DNA of 64,000 nucleotides from Choanephora cucurbitarum (GCA_025331435.1 JAIWNI010000088.1:1-64000); one strand, 5' to 3'; shown: positions 23,902 to 36,031, counted from the stretch's first letter. Numbers and translations: made by a program. The notes: generated by a model not told the origin, from the letters alone.

Positions 23902-25765
23902 ATGGCTGCTAATATCGATCCTAATTCTGCTGTCTATGCTACTGATGAATATGGTAGACCTTTCATCATCGTCAGAGAAGGTCAACAGAAATCTAGATTA
24001 AGTGGTCTGGCTGCTATTCGTGTAAGTAGACATGTCAAGATGATGATGATGATGAACTGATCATCTCTTTTAAAAAAAATTAGTCTCATATCCTTGCTGC
24101 CAAGACAGTCACTAACATCATCAAAACCTCTCTTGGTCCTCGAGGTAAACAAAAAAAAAAAGAGGGTGGGAGAGAATGACGCGTATATTGATATTTTTTT
24201 TTTTATAAAAGGTCTTGATAAAATCTTGATTTCTCCTGATGGTGATATTACTGTCACAAACGATGGTGCTACTATTCTTGACCAAATGGCTGTTGAACAT
24301 CAAATTGCTAAGCTTTTGGTTCAATTATCTCAAAGTCAAGATCAAGAAATTGGTGATGGTACTACAGGTGTTGTTGGTAAGTCTTAACAAAAGATAGGAA
24401 TCACCTTATTAAGTCTGTTTCTAGTCCTTGCTGGTGCTTTGTTAGAACAATGTGAACAACTTTTGGATCGTGGTATTCACCCTATTCGTATTGCTGATGG
24501 TTTTGAACGCGCTTGTGCTGTTGCTGTCAAGCATTTGGATGAAATCTCAGATACTATTGAATTTGATAGAACCAATGTCGCCAACTTGAAAAAGACAGCC
24601 ATGACCAGTCTTGGCAGTAAGATGTAAGTGCGTTTGTATGGTATTTTTATCATGTGCTTACAATCATGCTAGCGTCTCTAAGCATCATGAAAAATATGCT
24701 GATATTGCAGTCAATGCAGTCTTGAGTGTGGCTGATTTGGAGCGTAAGGATGTTGATTTTGAGTTGATCAAGGTAGACGGTAAAGTAGGTGGTTCTTTAG
24801 AAGATACCATCTTGGTGCAAGGTGTTGTTGTCGACAAGGACATGTCCCACCCTCAAATGCCTCGTGAAGTCAAGGATGCCAAGATTGCCATCTTGACCTG
24901 TGCATTTGAACCCCCTAGACCCAAGACAAAGCATAAGTTGGACATCACATCAGTAGAAGAATATGAAAAGTTGAAGGCATACGAAACAGAGAAATTCCAC
25001 CAGATGATCCAACAGGTCAAGGACTCTGGCGCCAACCTGGTCATCTGTCAATGGGGTTTTGATGACGAAGCCAACCATTTACTCTTACAGAACCAGTTGC
25101 CTGCTGTTCGATGGGTAGGTGGTCCTGAAATCGAGCTGATTGCCATTGCCACCAATGGTCGTATCGTGCCTCGTTTCGAAGACCTGTCTTCCGAGAAGTT
25201 GGGTCAAGCTGGTGTTGTGCGTGAACTGACGTTCGGTACCACCAAGGATCGTATGTTGGTGATTGAGGAATGTGCCAACAGTCGTGCTGTCACTGTCTTT
25301 GTTCGTGGTGGTAACAAGATGATTATTGATGAAGCCAAGCGCTCTCTCCATGATGCCATGTGTGCTGTGCGCAACTTGGTCCGTGATAACCGTGTTGTCT
25401 ATGGTGGTGGTGCTGCTGAAATCAGTTGTTCTCTTGCTGTTGCTAAGGTGGCTGACGATATCTCTTCTATTGAACAGTATGCTATGCGTGCCTTTGCTGA
25501 TGCCTTGGATGCCACTCCTCTTGCCCTTGCTGAGAACTCTGGTCTGTCTCCTATTGAGACCTTGGCTGAAGTCAAGGCTGAACAGGCCACGACTGGTAAT
25601 TCTCGTCTAGGTATCGATTGTCTCTACAAGGGTTCAAATGATATGAAGGAACAACATGTGTATGATCCTTTGATTTCAAAACGCCAACAATACTTGTTGG
25701 CAACACAACTTGTCAAGATGATCCTTAAGATTGATGATGTCATTACCACTTATGAAACTCAATAA
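23902..25765 (+). CDS. cct5: T-complex chaperonin subunit epsilon (CCT5)
   Basis: Five exons (23902-24021, 24084-24144, 24212-24376, 24425-24623, 24673-25765) give 545 aa, a normal length for a CCT subunit. It has the group II chaperonin ATP-site motifs [24 protein letters not shown] and [17 protein letters not shown], and [13 protein letters not shown] near the C-terminus. The N-terminus ([21 protein letters not shown]) and [24 protein letters not shown] identify the epsilon subunit. It is part of the hetero-octameric cytosolic TRiC ring that folds actin and tubulin. Four of its five exons crowd into the first 770 bp, and the large last exon covers the apical and C-terminal equatorial domains. 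Confidence 0.95.
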
Positions 25766-26131
25766 TTTCTTCTATTTTTGCTTTCTTCACCTATACAATA
25801 AAAATAAAAAAATAAAAAGAATTAGAAGTCAAAATATGTTATCTTATTTAGAGAAGAGGGAGAGAGAGAAAGAGTGATTTGAATTGCCACTCTGTGAGTT
25901 TCTAAAGATGCAAATGTGTGTGTCTCAATAAAAGCTTTCAGGAGGGGGTTTACCTATCTTACTATCCTCCTCCTTCTTTATAGAACAGACCATAGAAAGT
26001 TGCGTCATTTATTTCCTCAAGCCCAAGTGAAGCATAGGAGAAGTAGAAAAAGAGAGAGAGAAAGAAGAGGAGAAATCACGCACATACACTTTTTAAAAGG
26101 GACAAAAGACAACAAATCAGAAAAATAGATG
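25766..26131. other. Intergenic 3' flank of CCT5
   Basis: 366 bases, AT-rich with a purine-rich stretch (26040-26075). No gene seen. Confidence 0.55.
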
Positions 26132-28493
26132 TCAATTTTGAGGAGAAAAAAATAATACAGTTTGTTCATACAATGTTCTCTTTCGACCTTCTCGCTTTGT
26201 CACAAGCTGCTTCACTCCATCATATGGAAATATATGCAGTCTTGCTGTCTCAGCGGTCTGTGTGAAGCAAAGGCTTTGGTACACCTGTGTGACCTTGTGT
26301 ATCTTGATCAAGTCTTCAAGATCAAACTTGAATCCGCTTAAAAAAAGTGAGATCTTGATCTGCTCAAGGTGAAGAGGCCCAAAGTACTGCTTCTTGTCGA
26401 TGATCAGATAGAAGTTGAAACAGTTGTGCACAACATGGGAAAGAATTACCATCTCCAGGTTGTTGGCCTTCATTTCTTCTCTGGCAAAGATGGCAAGTTT
26501 GTACAAATCTTTATATATTTTTTGTCTGCAAGATTTGATTGACTTTTTTTGGCTTAATCTCACCGTAAAAGTTACATAACTTTTTTTTGGCCATCTTCAT
26601 AATAATCGATCTTGTAATCGGCACGGTAGCTTTCCTTGCAGCTGTTGTCTTCTCTGACATTAGCATTATATGCAAAGCAGTCATCATACTCAAAAAGAGC
26701 AAAGAAAAAGGTTTCAACAAATGAAGCAGTTAGCTGCGATTATTTCATCTCGGTCTTCAATGGCTTCTTTACTTGAATTGATAAAGACTTGAGCACTTGA
26801 ACTACATTTTGCATTGCCTTGGAAGCCTTCAACTGAATGGCTGTCATTTCAGCATCAAGTTTGATTCTGTTGCCATTGTTACGGTATTCCATTAGGTAAG
26901 TCGAAATTGGAATCAAAGTTTCCATGTTGAAATCGTCCAATCCGGTATAAATATCAGCTTTGAAGGAATTGTAGAATGCTCTAAGAGCTTCCTTCCCCAT
27001 CATGTTAACTAGGCTGGCCTCATCGTGCCAAGTTTCTCTAAACAAGATGACACTTGACAGTGTGACCTGCAAAATAGCATTAGACTGGGTAAAAAGAGAA
27101 GATAGCATTCCAATCACTACTTACAACAACTTCAGCAGGTCTTCTTCGAAACTGCAGTATCCTGCTCTCTTCATAAGATCGTCCAGAGAATGATCGATAT
27201 ACTGACGGATTTTCTTTATGAAAGCATCGTTGGTGGAGATGTCATTCAGTTTTCATTCATTCAGGTTGAAGGTCGAGTTTGAATTCTTCACACCGAGAGG
27301 AGTCTTGGAGGTTGCTGCGGAGGTAACCAGACTACTGACTTGAATGTCTAGATCATTTTTCTGAGGAAGAAGAGCCGTGGAAGAAGAAGCGTCATGTTCA
27401 TCATTGGTTTCTTTTGGCGAGCCAACAGAATAATTCTATGCATGACCAGTGAGCATATTTTTGAAGAAACGTCCAATTTCTCTTTGCTCGCTGATAGTAA
27501 GGGCTTCCCATTCTTTACTGTATGTAGTCTTGAAACGAATTAAAGTGGGCTCTTGAACTTGCTCACAGTATTAAGTAATTAAAGACCCGAGTTTGCAACA
27601 ATCTTAGAGACGCCTTCTCTGTGCGTCAGGATAGCAGGAAATTCAAACTGAAACTCATAGGGTGGCTGTTTGATAACTTGACTATCATGAACGTTGATCG
27701 TTTTTCCACAACCAGACGATAAACATCTATATTTCGCAGTAAGAAAAGAATGTGTTAAAAGAAAATAAAAAAAAAGATAATCTGCATCTTACCTATCAAT
27801 ATCAACAATTCTTCTCGCATGAGGCTGTTCGTTGAATTCTTTAGTCTCCATTTTTGATTTGCAACAGGGACAGTGAATTGCAGCAAGCCCTTCGCTAAGC
27901 AATAAATGAGGAATCCACAGAAATACTCGGGGGTGATAAAAGAATTCAATTTTCTTGTTTTTCTTAAGCATAAAAAAGGGCATCATGGGCTCTACCCAAA
28001 AAGTACCTCTTGCATGTTCTGAGGGATCATCTTCCCGAGAGAGTCTGTTTTGGACACTCTTCGAGTAAAGTGAAATAACACTCTCTCTGGGTAAGCTGTC
28101 AGAAATGAATTCCTCAGTATCTTCTTCAAGATCTTCTTCAAGATCTTCTGCTTCAACTTGTTCGTTCTGCTTATGCTCTTGTTCTTCAGTTATCATACCA
28201 GTGCCAATAACGCCACCCTCTGAATAGTCAGTGACCTGTTCAAATAATTACATATGATTTTAGCTCAAATATCAAAACTATCGCAGGTTCATTCTACATA
28301 CCACTTCTTCTACCGAAGAATCCACGGCTTGTGATGCTGAAGCTGATGGCAAGTTTACATTGTTTTGAATGCGATTGAAAGCATTCTGGATTGTTCACTG
28401 ACTTCTATCAAAACCTTTGGTGGCAGAAAATCTACCAGTACTAAACTGTCTAGCAGAACTTTTAGTTATCTTGTGCTTTTGATTGCTTTTCAT
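26132..28493 (-). pseudogene. Decayed zinc-cluster ORF of mobile-element type (DUF6729-like)
   Basis: Starts at ATG 28493 (MKSNQKHKITKSSARQFSTG), with a TGA stop in the first exon at 28397-28395. A splice to 28232 gives an acidic stretch, then TFWVEPMMPFFML, then HCPCCKSKM, and after an intron (about 27732-27791) CLSSGCGKTINVHD and PPYEFQFEFPAILTHREGVSKI. The four Cys plus aromatic PPYEFQ...FPAIL pattern recalls the DUF6729 type found with fungal transposons, a match from memory. Downstream the frame is interrupted by stops (near 27582 and 27440) and shifts, with further coding-like pieces at 27117-26740 and 26563-26132. It is probably an old, inactive multi-exon element gene. Whether it belonged to the neighbouring MULE is open. 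Confidence 0.45.
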
Positions 28494-28510
28494 GATTGGG
28501 AACAGGAAGT

Positions 28511-29260
28511 CTAAGCAAGTGGAACAAACAAAAAAAATGCAATACAAGAAATCAGTAAGTCTCTATTTCCTGGTATAACGTGAACGAAAATAAGCTGCGA
28601 ATTTTTAAAATTAAATTTAATGAGTACTTTACACCATGAAGGATGTTTTGTATAAATGGAGTTGTACCACAAGAGAGCTGATAACTTTGCATAAAAGCGT
28701 CCCAATGCCATCATAGAACAAAAATCAGACCTGTGAATACTCTCGATGTACCTTCCTCCATCCTTTCTGATTACTTTAGTTCCAGCACTAGCACTCTTTA
28801 AAGTGAACTCGGACTCATCAGACCAAACTACCTTGTTCCAGTCATTCTTTGTCCAGTTTGACCTTTATTAGACCCAAGCTAAACGCAAACCTTTGTGTCT
28901 TCGCTTCAGAGCTGGTTTCTTTGTTGCGACACGCGATTTGAAGTTCATACGACCCAAAGTTACTCGAAAAGCTGACAAAGAGACCTTTTTGCCAAAACTC
29001 AAAAAGTGACGATGTTGAGCCCTAATTGATTGAGTAGGTCGACGACAAACGCTTGTCTCAATCGGGTTCAAATCAGTCTGAGAAAGAAGTCTTCTTCTCC
29101 CACTTGGAGTTTTGGGAAGAGTGATCTTTGTTTGCTAAAGTCTTTTATATGCTAATCATACAGTTGATTCAGGAAGGTCAAGATCTCTGTCGATCTGAGC
29201 ACTGTTACTTTGATACACAAAAGCGTCGGCTAATATAACATACTCATATTCGGAAAAATG
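28511..29260 (-). pseudogene. Truncated Tc1/mariner transposase remnant
   Basis: Minus-strand fragments read like a Tc1/mariner transposase. There is a helix-turn-helix-like N-terminus (AQIDRDLDLPESTV, about 29215-29170), then TPSGRRRLLSQTD and a run to KRRHKGLRLAWV, then WTKNDWNKVVWSDESEF at about 28860-28805, which holds the first catalytic Asp of the DDE/D triad. The frame has stops (for example after RLAWV near 28868) and the C-terminal half with the other acidic residues is missing. It lies between two other decayed element genes, so it probably inserted into them or marks the same graveyard. Confidence 0.75.
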
Positions 29261-29536
29261 TTTTTTTTTGGCTTCTTTGCATTCGAGAATAGCTAGAGAA
29301 GTGCTCTTTTAGTATGCTTTTTAAGAAAAGAGTGAAAAGAAGACTAACAAAGAACAACAATGGGTTACGTGTTCAAATCAAGGAGTTAGTAAATCCGCAG
29401 CTTATTTCTGTTCACACTGTACTTTTTAAATGTTTATCCGAAACGCGACTACTTCTACTCTTCAATAAACTTTCAAAAACCTTTTATTGTTTTGGGAGCA
29501 TATATTCTCGCCATACTTTTTACGCGTATAACAAAC

Positions 29537-31683
29537 ATGAACACTGCTAACAGCGACATCATTTACACTGTAGAGACTATTCACCAAGCTCTTGTACCCA
29601 GTGAGATAACAGGCGTTTTCAAGTTGGACTGCAACATTGAGGTCAGGGAAGAAGACTGGAAAGAATGTCTTTTGGAGTTGAATAAACTTTGTGCCATGAA
29701 ATGGATCTTATACGATGGCAACAAGAAAGCCGTTATAAGTCCTGAAGAAGCTCAAATCAAAGGCATCCGCCTCAAGTTTTCGGCAAAATACCTTTGTCAT
29801 CGTAGTGGCTCCTACACCCCACGCTCTTCAAATGAAAGCTGTCCTATTCAAAAGAAGAGCGAGAAAGCTGGATGCTCTGCCTCTCTTAGCATCAAGTACT
29901 TCTATCGTGCACCTGAGATCTTTGAGTTTGTCCCCGGTGATGAAGGCCATTCTTACCATTAACCCGGCGATTGTGCTGATGATTTGCGTTGTCTTCTTCT
30001 TTCCAGAAGATATCTGTTGAAGATTCAGCAAGAACTTGAGCATATCTCTAAGTCCCCTTGACAGATCAGAATCGATCTTCTTCGCGATATGGATCGCTAT
30101 GGAAAGAATGCTGAGCGTAGAGTCAACTACCGTGTCATCTGGTCTCCAAGGTATTAATCAAATCAATCTATTGTTGAGATCTTTTCTCACTCATTTGTTT
30201 TAGTTTAAATAGGCTAATAAGCTGCTCTACCAGTTTGACAGCGACTATATGGCTTCTTTTTCTGTCTGGATGAAAGAAAAGCTGCATGAAAGAGGTTTTT
30301 TGATGTTTGAAGCTAATCTTCAAGCATATAGCGATGATGCAACTCTGTTTGCTCAAGATTTTCAGTCCCCTCTTCAGCAATAGAAGATGAGAAATGCTAT
30401 GTCTTTTTTGCCTTGATGCAACTCATGGTGTATCTCAAGATGCATCAATTATCATGTACACCCTTTTGGTTTGTGATGAAGAGATTTGTCGCGGGTGGCC
30501 CGTTGGCTATCTCTTGACCAACGATTACTCAACTGGTCCAGTTGTTCAATGGCTCAGCTTTTTGAAACATTCAGATGTTTTGATGGCGCCTCAGCAATTC
30601 ACCATTGACTGTTGTAAGGCTGAGGTCAATGCTATTCGAGCGGTATACCCGGAAGCAACAATCCAATTTTGTGTCTTCCACGTTTTGCAGGCTTGGGGAA
30701 GGAAGATCGACACCACCTGCAAGTCTTCTACTGGTCTTCCTGCCGACAACAAGGTTCTTCGTGGTCAAATGTGACACGCTTTGTCCCACATAATTTATGA
30801 AAATGACTTAGCTGTATTTCTTGAAAAAGTTAACCAGTTTTTCATAGATTATGTGGAACAAAAAGAATTTGTTAATTGTTTCAAGAAGAACTGGTACATT
30901 GAAGATCAGATAAAGGTGTGGTCTAGAGCATACCACGAGAACCAGTTCTCTCATATACTGACCAACAACTATATCGAACCACGGCACAATCAATTGAAGA
31001 CAGTGTTTCTTGACAGAGCAAGAAACAGAAGACTAGACAAGCTGGATTTTGATCTGGTGGAAGAGGTTGAGTATTTCCTCAAGTCCGAGTATGACCGGGT
31101 AATGGGAAATAATAGTGCTATGAGCAAGTATCAGAGGGAACAGAGAATTCGAGAGATGGAGGCGGAGAAGTTCGAAGCTGATGAACTCAATAGAATGATC
31201 AGTCGTTTAGAAAGCGAGGCAAGTGGAAAAGCAGGCGATTGGTACGTTTGTTCCTTCAACAACAGCGAAACTGTATATACTATTGTTGTAAGCATAGACT
31301 TCCTTGCTGCTTCGTGCTTTTGCTTGGACTTTGAGTATAGACGCCGTCCATGCAAGCATATGTACTTGCTGGCTCGATGTGTTACACTTGATGTGTATTT
31401 CCCTTCTGGTGCACTACCAGTCAGTACTCTTGCTCTTGTCTCTGACGAAGATTCTCAAACAGTTGAAGCTCGTAGACATACCATCAAGGATAAGGTAAAG
31501 CGATACGTTGAAGTAGAAAAGACTCTTTATCACTTAGGTAGTAAGGCTCTTCGGATGTCAAACTATATGAGTGATGAAGAGTCCTTAGGAATGCTTAGCT
31601 CAATAGAAAGTACACTTGTCTTGATACAACAGCTCAAAGATAAGTATGTAAACAACTTTTGCACTGCTGATACACAACAGTAG
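29537..31683 (+). pseudogene. Mutator-like (MULE) transposase with SWIM finger, disabled
   Basis: The frame opens at ATG 29537 and covers an N-terminal DNA-binding-like part (KGIRLKFSAKYLCHRSGSY...GCSASLSIKYF), as in WRKY/FAR1-type MULE proteins. The catalytic core follows: DATHGVSQDAS (Asp codon at 30415), FTIDCCKAE (Asp at 30607), QFCVFHVLQAW, and NNYIEPRHN (Glu at 30975). A SWIM zinc finger (CFC...RPCKH) lies at about 31310-31375. Stops at 29960, 30059 and 30772, plus a frame break near 30385-30400, disable it; a normal intron lies at about 30152-30211. The DDE residues are still readable, so the copy is fairly young or has relatives close by. No terminal repeats were located. Confidence 0.8.
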
Positions 31684-32703
31684 CTTCTTCTCTCTCTCTC
31701 TCTCTCTCTTTTTTTTTTTCTCTCTCAAAAATAAACAAAACTTAAATTACTTTTGAAATTACTTTAAGACATTTCGAAGAAACTTAAAAATAATCTGGAA
31801 ATACTTGATATCAAATTTCAAAATTACCACAAAACCGGATAAACATTTAAAAAGTACTAGGAAATATAAACGAACACAAAGAGACACAGCTGAGTTAAGG
31901 AGAGGAAAAGTTGGATGGTGTAGATCTTTTACATGAGACCTATGATACTATCAATTAGGAAACATGTACCTAATGCCTATCTGACATGTTTCTCTCTTGG
32001 CTGAGGGCCAGTCTTCCGCATCCCATGGAGGCTATGTCTTTCAAGACGATAAACTCTTGTCGCATTGGTAGCAGTCCTGCTGAATAAAGAAAAAAGCAAC
32101 TATTGACACATTTGACAATGATCATTTGTTACACAGGATCCCAGGGTTCTAATTACTGTCAAAATGCAGGTTTAACTGATATCTGTGGCAAAACGACAAC
32201 TATTTCCATTAAAGTTTCTTTCTCCTTGGACCTTCAGGTTTCTTCTTTATCTCTCTCATTTTTCAAAAAAAAATAGGAGATACCTGAGCTCTCTTTTTCA
32301 TTTTGAGTGGCTATTTTGTGAACAAAACAAACCCTTTTTTTTTTTTTGCTCCTAACCTATTCTTCTTCATTTCTTATTCTAAAGAAACACATGAACCTCC
32401 TATTTTTTTCTCATAGTGTTGTTTAAGCACAAAAATAGAACTTGCCACCTTTTAGTTAATTAGTTTAATTCAAAAAAGAACTATTTGCATAAAAAAAAGG
32501 GTATAATAAGTGACATAAGGGGAGTATTTTATAGAGAAAAAAAAAACTCTCCTCTTTTTTGTTATTATTGTGTTAGACTGACAGCAACCTTTTTTTTTTT
32601 ACCTATTTTGCCACCCCTTTTTTTCTGTTTATTATAAGTGAGTGAACAAATGTGTTTTTTTCTTTATTCTTTTCATCCTTCTTAACCCATTCCATTCTTT
32701 CAA
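31684..32703. other. AT-rich intergenic region with CT and poly-T tracts
   Basis: About 1 kb with no gene. A (TC)n tract at 31686-31726 follows the MULE stop, and long poly-T and CT runs at 32340-32650 form the presumed promoter of the C2H2 gene. Confidence 0.6.
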
Positions 32704-33665
32704 ATGTTCAAAACAATTTACAGACTCAAGTAAGCAACTTCTGACACAAGATAAGAACAAAGGACTCATATGAAATGATAGCCTAGTGAATCAAGATACA
32801 GATCAGCATTATCCAATGCACTTGTGTAGCCTAAAAGAAAATCAACCTTCATTCAAAGATCTTTTACAGAAAATACAATCCATTACCAAGGTAATAAAAC
32901 ATATCTTACGCTTAAGTTCATCTAGACTAACATCATATATAGATAGACAATCTAAAGGACTACGATATTGTCTTTTCCATCAAAGACACAACTGAACTTG
33001 TTCATGACGATCAAAGCCTTCAACACATATTGACTTCTCTAGCTGTAGATCAGCCAAAACTTCAAATCATACTTCGGTCCAAACGAAGGAAATCAGGTAA
33101 AACATAAGGATGACACTGTCTTTATCATGCTATATTAAACACACTTCCTCCAGATTCCTTAACTATATCCAATCTCTGTTGTCACGAACCTCCCTTGCCA
33201 ATCATTAAACCCAATGTCATCCGATGGAAACCTGGAATGGCCAAGAGACAACGCATTCTAGGCGATCGCATCTTGCCCGATCCAGTCACCCTTCCCTTCA
33301 TTCAGAATTCACTTCACCCCTTGGACCACACCTTACCCACCCTTTCTTCTCTCCCAATCTACCTGGCGCCCATTCGAAAACGAACGCGTGCCAGTATCAG
33401 TGGCGTGTTCTTGTGTGAACATGCTCTGGGTCCAAATCAAATCTGTGGACAGACATTTCGTCGCTCCTATGACCTCTCTCGTCATCAGACAATTCACCTT
33501 GAGAATAGGCCCTTTTGTTATTGTCATCAATGTGGCAAGAAATTCACACGAATGGATGCCCTTCGACGTCATGAACGAGTCCAAGGTCATCTTGTATCTC
33601 CAAAACCTCGTTCGATGTCAACTTCTCATTTACTTACAAAGCGAAAGATGCATTTTACATCATAA
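32704..33665 (+). CDS. C2H2 zinc-finger transcription factor (two fingers)
   Basis: Four exons (32704-32729, 32782-32890, 32943-33096, 33154-33665) join in frame to 266 aa. Two C2H2 fingers lie near the C-terminus: CEHALGPNQICGQTFRRSYDLSRH and CHQCGKKFTRMDALRRH, joined by a TIHLENRPF-like linker. The first finger has a longer Cys-Cys loop than usual (C-x8-C). The N-terminal 150 residues are Leu and Pro rich without a known domain and may act in activation. The first exon is only 26 nt, so the start is less certain than the rest. Targets are unknown. It is convergent with SmD1, 122 bp away. Confidence 0.8.
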
Positions 33666-33787
33666 TAAAACTAATGTACATAAAGAAGAAGGGGAGAAGT
33701 AGAAAGGGAGGAAGAGAGAGAGAGAGAGAGGGAGAATCAGGGAGGGGGGGGGATGTACTTGCTTTATTTTATATTGAATGAATTGGT

Positions 33788-34257
33788 TTAACGTCTACCT
33801 CTTCCACGAGCAGCACCACGTCCACCAGTACGCATACCTCTTCCACGACCACGACCAGCACCATCTTATTGAAAAAACAAACATGAGTTTGACAAGAGAA
33901 ACGCGTCTAAAACATAGCTTACCTTCGTCCTTCTTCTTTTTTGATTTCGGGGAATCGTCAATCAATAATGTGTCAAGAGGTAAACTATCAGGTAAGATGA
34001 CACAACGAATGTTGTTACCACGCACACTGAGTGTATCAAGACTGACAGGATCTTTGTTCTTTACAGTCATCTTGACTGTCTTCAAGTGAGTGTTCATGCT
34101 CATGTCAACACCTGTGATGGTGCCGTGAACAACAGTGCCATTCTTTAATTCAACAGATACTGTTTCATTATTTAATTTCATCAAGAATCTAATCAACCTG
34201 TTAAGTAACATGACAAACTTTACTTTTTGTGTTGTCCATCTACCTAACCAACTTCAT
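33788..34257 (-). CDS. smd1: Small nuclear ribonucleoprotein SmD1
   Basis: Three exons (34257-34244, 34188-33923, 33864-33788) give 118 aa, as in other SmD1 proteins. The Sm1 and Sm2 motifs are clear ([19 protein letters not shown] and [20 protein letters not shown]). A short Lys stretch is followed by an Arg-Gly tail (GRGRGRGMR...ARGRGRR) in its own last exon, the usual target of arginine methylation and SMN binding. SmD1 is part of the heptameric Sm ring on U1, U2, U4 and U5 snRNA. The first exon is only 14 nt (MKLV and part of Arg), a common feature of this gene. Confidence 0.95.
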
Positions 34258-34492
34258 CTTTCTTGTCTTAAAGAGATCTAAAGGCTTATTTAATACCCAA
34301 AAAACTAAAAAGAAAAAAAAATTATGAAAAAAAAAATTAAGGATATACTTTTATTAAAACTCCGACAGTAGTTGGAGTAGGAGAACATGATTGAAATCAT
34401 CCATTGTTGCTTATGTTTCTGATAACCAGAAAATAAATGGGTTTAATGTTCTCTCTCTCTTCTTTTTTTTTCTTCATTCTGATATAAGAAAA
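34258..34492. promoter_or_regulatory. Divergent promoter of SmD1 and a PH-domain protein
   Basis: A 235-bp spacer between the starts of the minus-strand SmD1 and the plus-strand PH protein. It is AT-rich, with A-runs near SmD1 (34308-34336) and a CT/T tract at 34451-34474 before the PH protein start. Confidence 0.6.
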
Positions 34493-35050
34493 ATGTCTTC
34501 AACACCCCCACCTGCTTATGAGCGACCAATGACACCACCTCCATCTTATAGCTGCACTGTATTCAAACAAGGTTATGTCAACTGGAAAAAGGAAAGTATG
34601 GAAGGTATATCTATTCAATCATCTTGGAAGTAAGTTAAAGAATGCATTCACCAAAACAACAGGGCTCAATTCGACTTTAGCACTGTCTTTTTTCATTTGC
34701 ATGGCACTCTTCTGGAAGTGTACACAAAAGGAGCAAGCCTGATTGATTCACTGTCCATGTTGAAGAGTCATATTGGTATAGCAACAGATTATACAAGACA
34801 TAGCGTCCTTCGTGTTCGTTTTGGCACAAAGGATCAATACCTCATCAAACCGATCAATGGTAAACTATCAGAGCTCGTTTCTTGGTTTGAGCATCTTCAA
34901 TCGTCTGCCAACATCAGTTCAGATATTGACAAACGACGCATGCCTCGTATCTTGACTTTATCTCGAGGTCAACGTCAAACAAGATCTATCACATTAACTA
35001 TAGGCAAAACACAAGCCATTCTACCTGTCTTTAATGTACGACCTACTTAA
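34493..35050 (+). CDS. Small PH-domain-like protein
   Basis: Two exons (34493-34629, 34663-35050) give 174 aa. A Pro-rich N-terminus (STPPPAYERPMTPPPSYS) holds a PPAY motif, a potential WW-domain or Nedd4/Rsp5 ligand. A PH-like fold runs from about residue 22 to 130 (FKQGYVNWKKE, VFFHLHGTLLEVYTKG, RVRFGTKDQYLIKP, LVSWFEHLQSS). PH folds of this size often bind phosphoinositides or small GTPases at membranes. It may be a membrane adaptor for an Rsp5-type ligase, which is inference from the PPAY only. The gene begins 235 bp from SmD1 and ends 58 bp before the J-protein. Confidence 0.65.
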
Positions 35051-35108
35051 TAAAATCACGGAATACCAAAATTGATCTGTCCATTCCTTTTTTTTTTTCT
35101 GTATAACC

Positions 35109-36031
35109 ATGTCTTTCTTAAAAGACAATGCCTTTGTTCTGTTGCTCTTTATCAGTCTTGGTGTAATCATACGTCCTGTCTTGCAAGCATGGCATTGGGG
35201 AGAAGGTAACGAAGATAGAGGTGAAGCAACACGATTCACCGTGTATTCATAGATGAATGTCAGTTATTTGAATTATCAAAGCAATTGAAACAAGACAAAA
35301 CCGACTTTTATACATGGTTAGGCGTGGAGGTGATTGTGTTTTGTTTGATGCATTTTGTTGTCTCTAACAAAGATTGACTTTCTAGCCCACAGCTACAGTT
35401 GTCGAGATTGAAAAGGCCCATCGAGCATGGGTTTTAGAACATCAGTAAGTTTTTGTTGTTGCTTTCAATTGTACACCTAAACTTTTCTTTTTTTTTTTTT
35501 AGTCCAGAGACTTCAACTGAACCTGAGGCCACAGAACAATTCAAACTAGGTAACCAGATTGCGCTTTATTTGCGCTCACCCACGACACGAGCACTTTACG
35601 ATCGCATCTTGGTCGATGGTGTACCACTCTGGAAAGGCTTTTATTATGCCTATACACGCTACAAACTTCTCTGTATGGTCTTGCTGATCCTGTTGATAGG
35701 CTCTTGTGTGGAATATGTAAAGGCATGGGATCGTTATTTAACAGAAAAGATGGCTTTGGATCATTTTGTGAAGAATGCAACTTCGATGGCTCATCAGTTG
35801 TCTGATCGTCATGCATCGGCCATGACCCATCGTAGTTTTATTGATATGGGCGATCGTACTATTCAATGTGAAATCAATTCGAAGCGAGAGATCTTTATTT
35901 TGGAAAAGGGAGTGCGATTGCCTTTGGATTCTGTTCATCTGATTCAGAGGCCCAATGTATTCAATTTGACTTTGTTTCGGATGCTCACTCAAACCTCAAA
36001 ACGTTTGTTTTATGCAAACAGAAAAACATAA
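35109..36031 (+). CDS. erj5: ERJ5-like ER membrane J-protein with HPE motif
   Basis: Four exons (35109-35205, 35253-35329, 35386-35444, 35503-36031) give 253 aa. An N-terminal hydrophobic helix (FVLLLFISLGVIIRPVL) is followed by a J-domain (FYTWLGVEPTATVVEIEKAHRAW... ALYDRILVDG), then WKGFYYAYTRYK and a second helix (CMVLLILLIGSCVEY). This layout matches fungal Erj5, an ER protein that helps maintain folding capacity with Kar2. The usual HPD tripeptide of J-domains reads His78-Pro79-Glu80, with the His codon split by an intron. HPD Asp is needed to stimulate Hsp70 ATPase, so this copy may be a J-like protein with altered activity. Confidence 0.75.
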
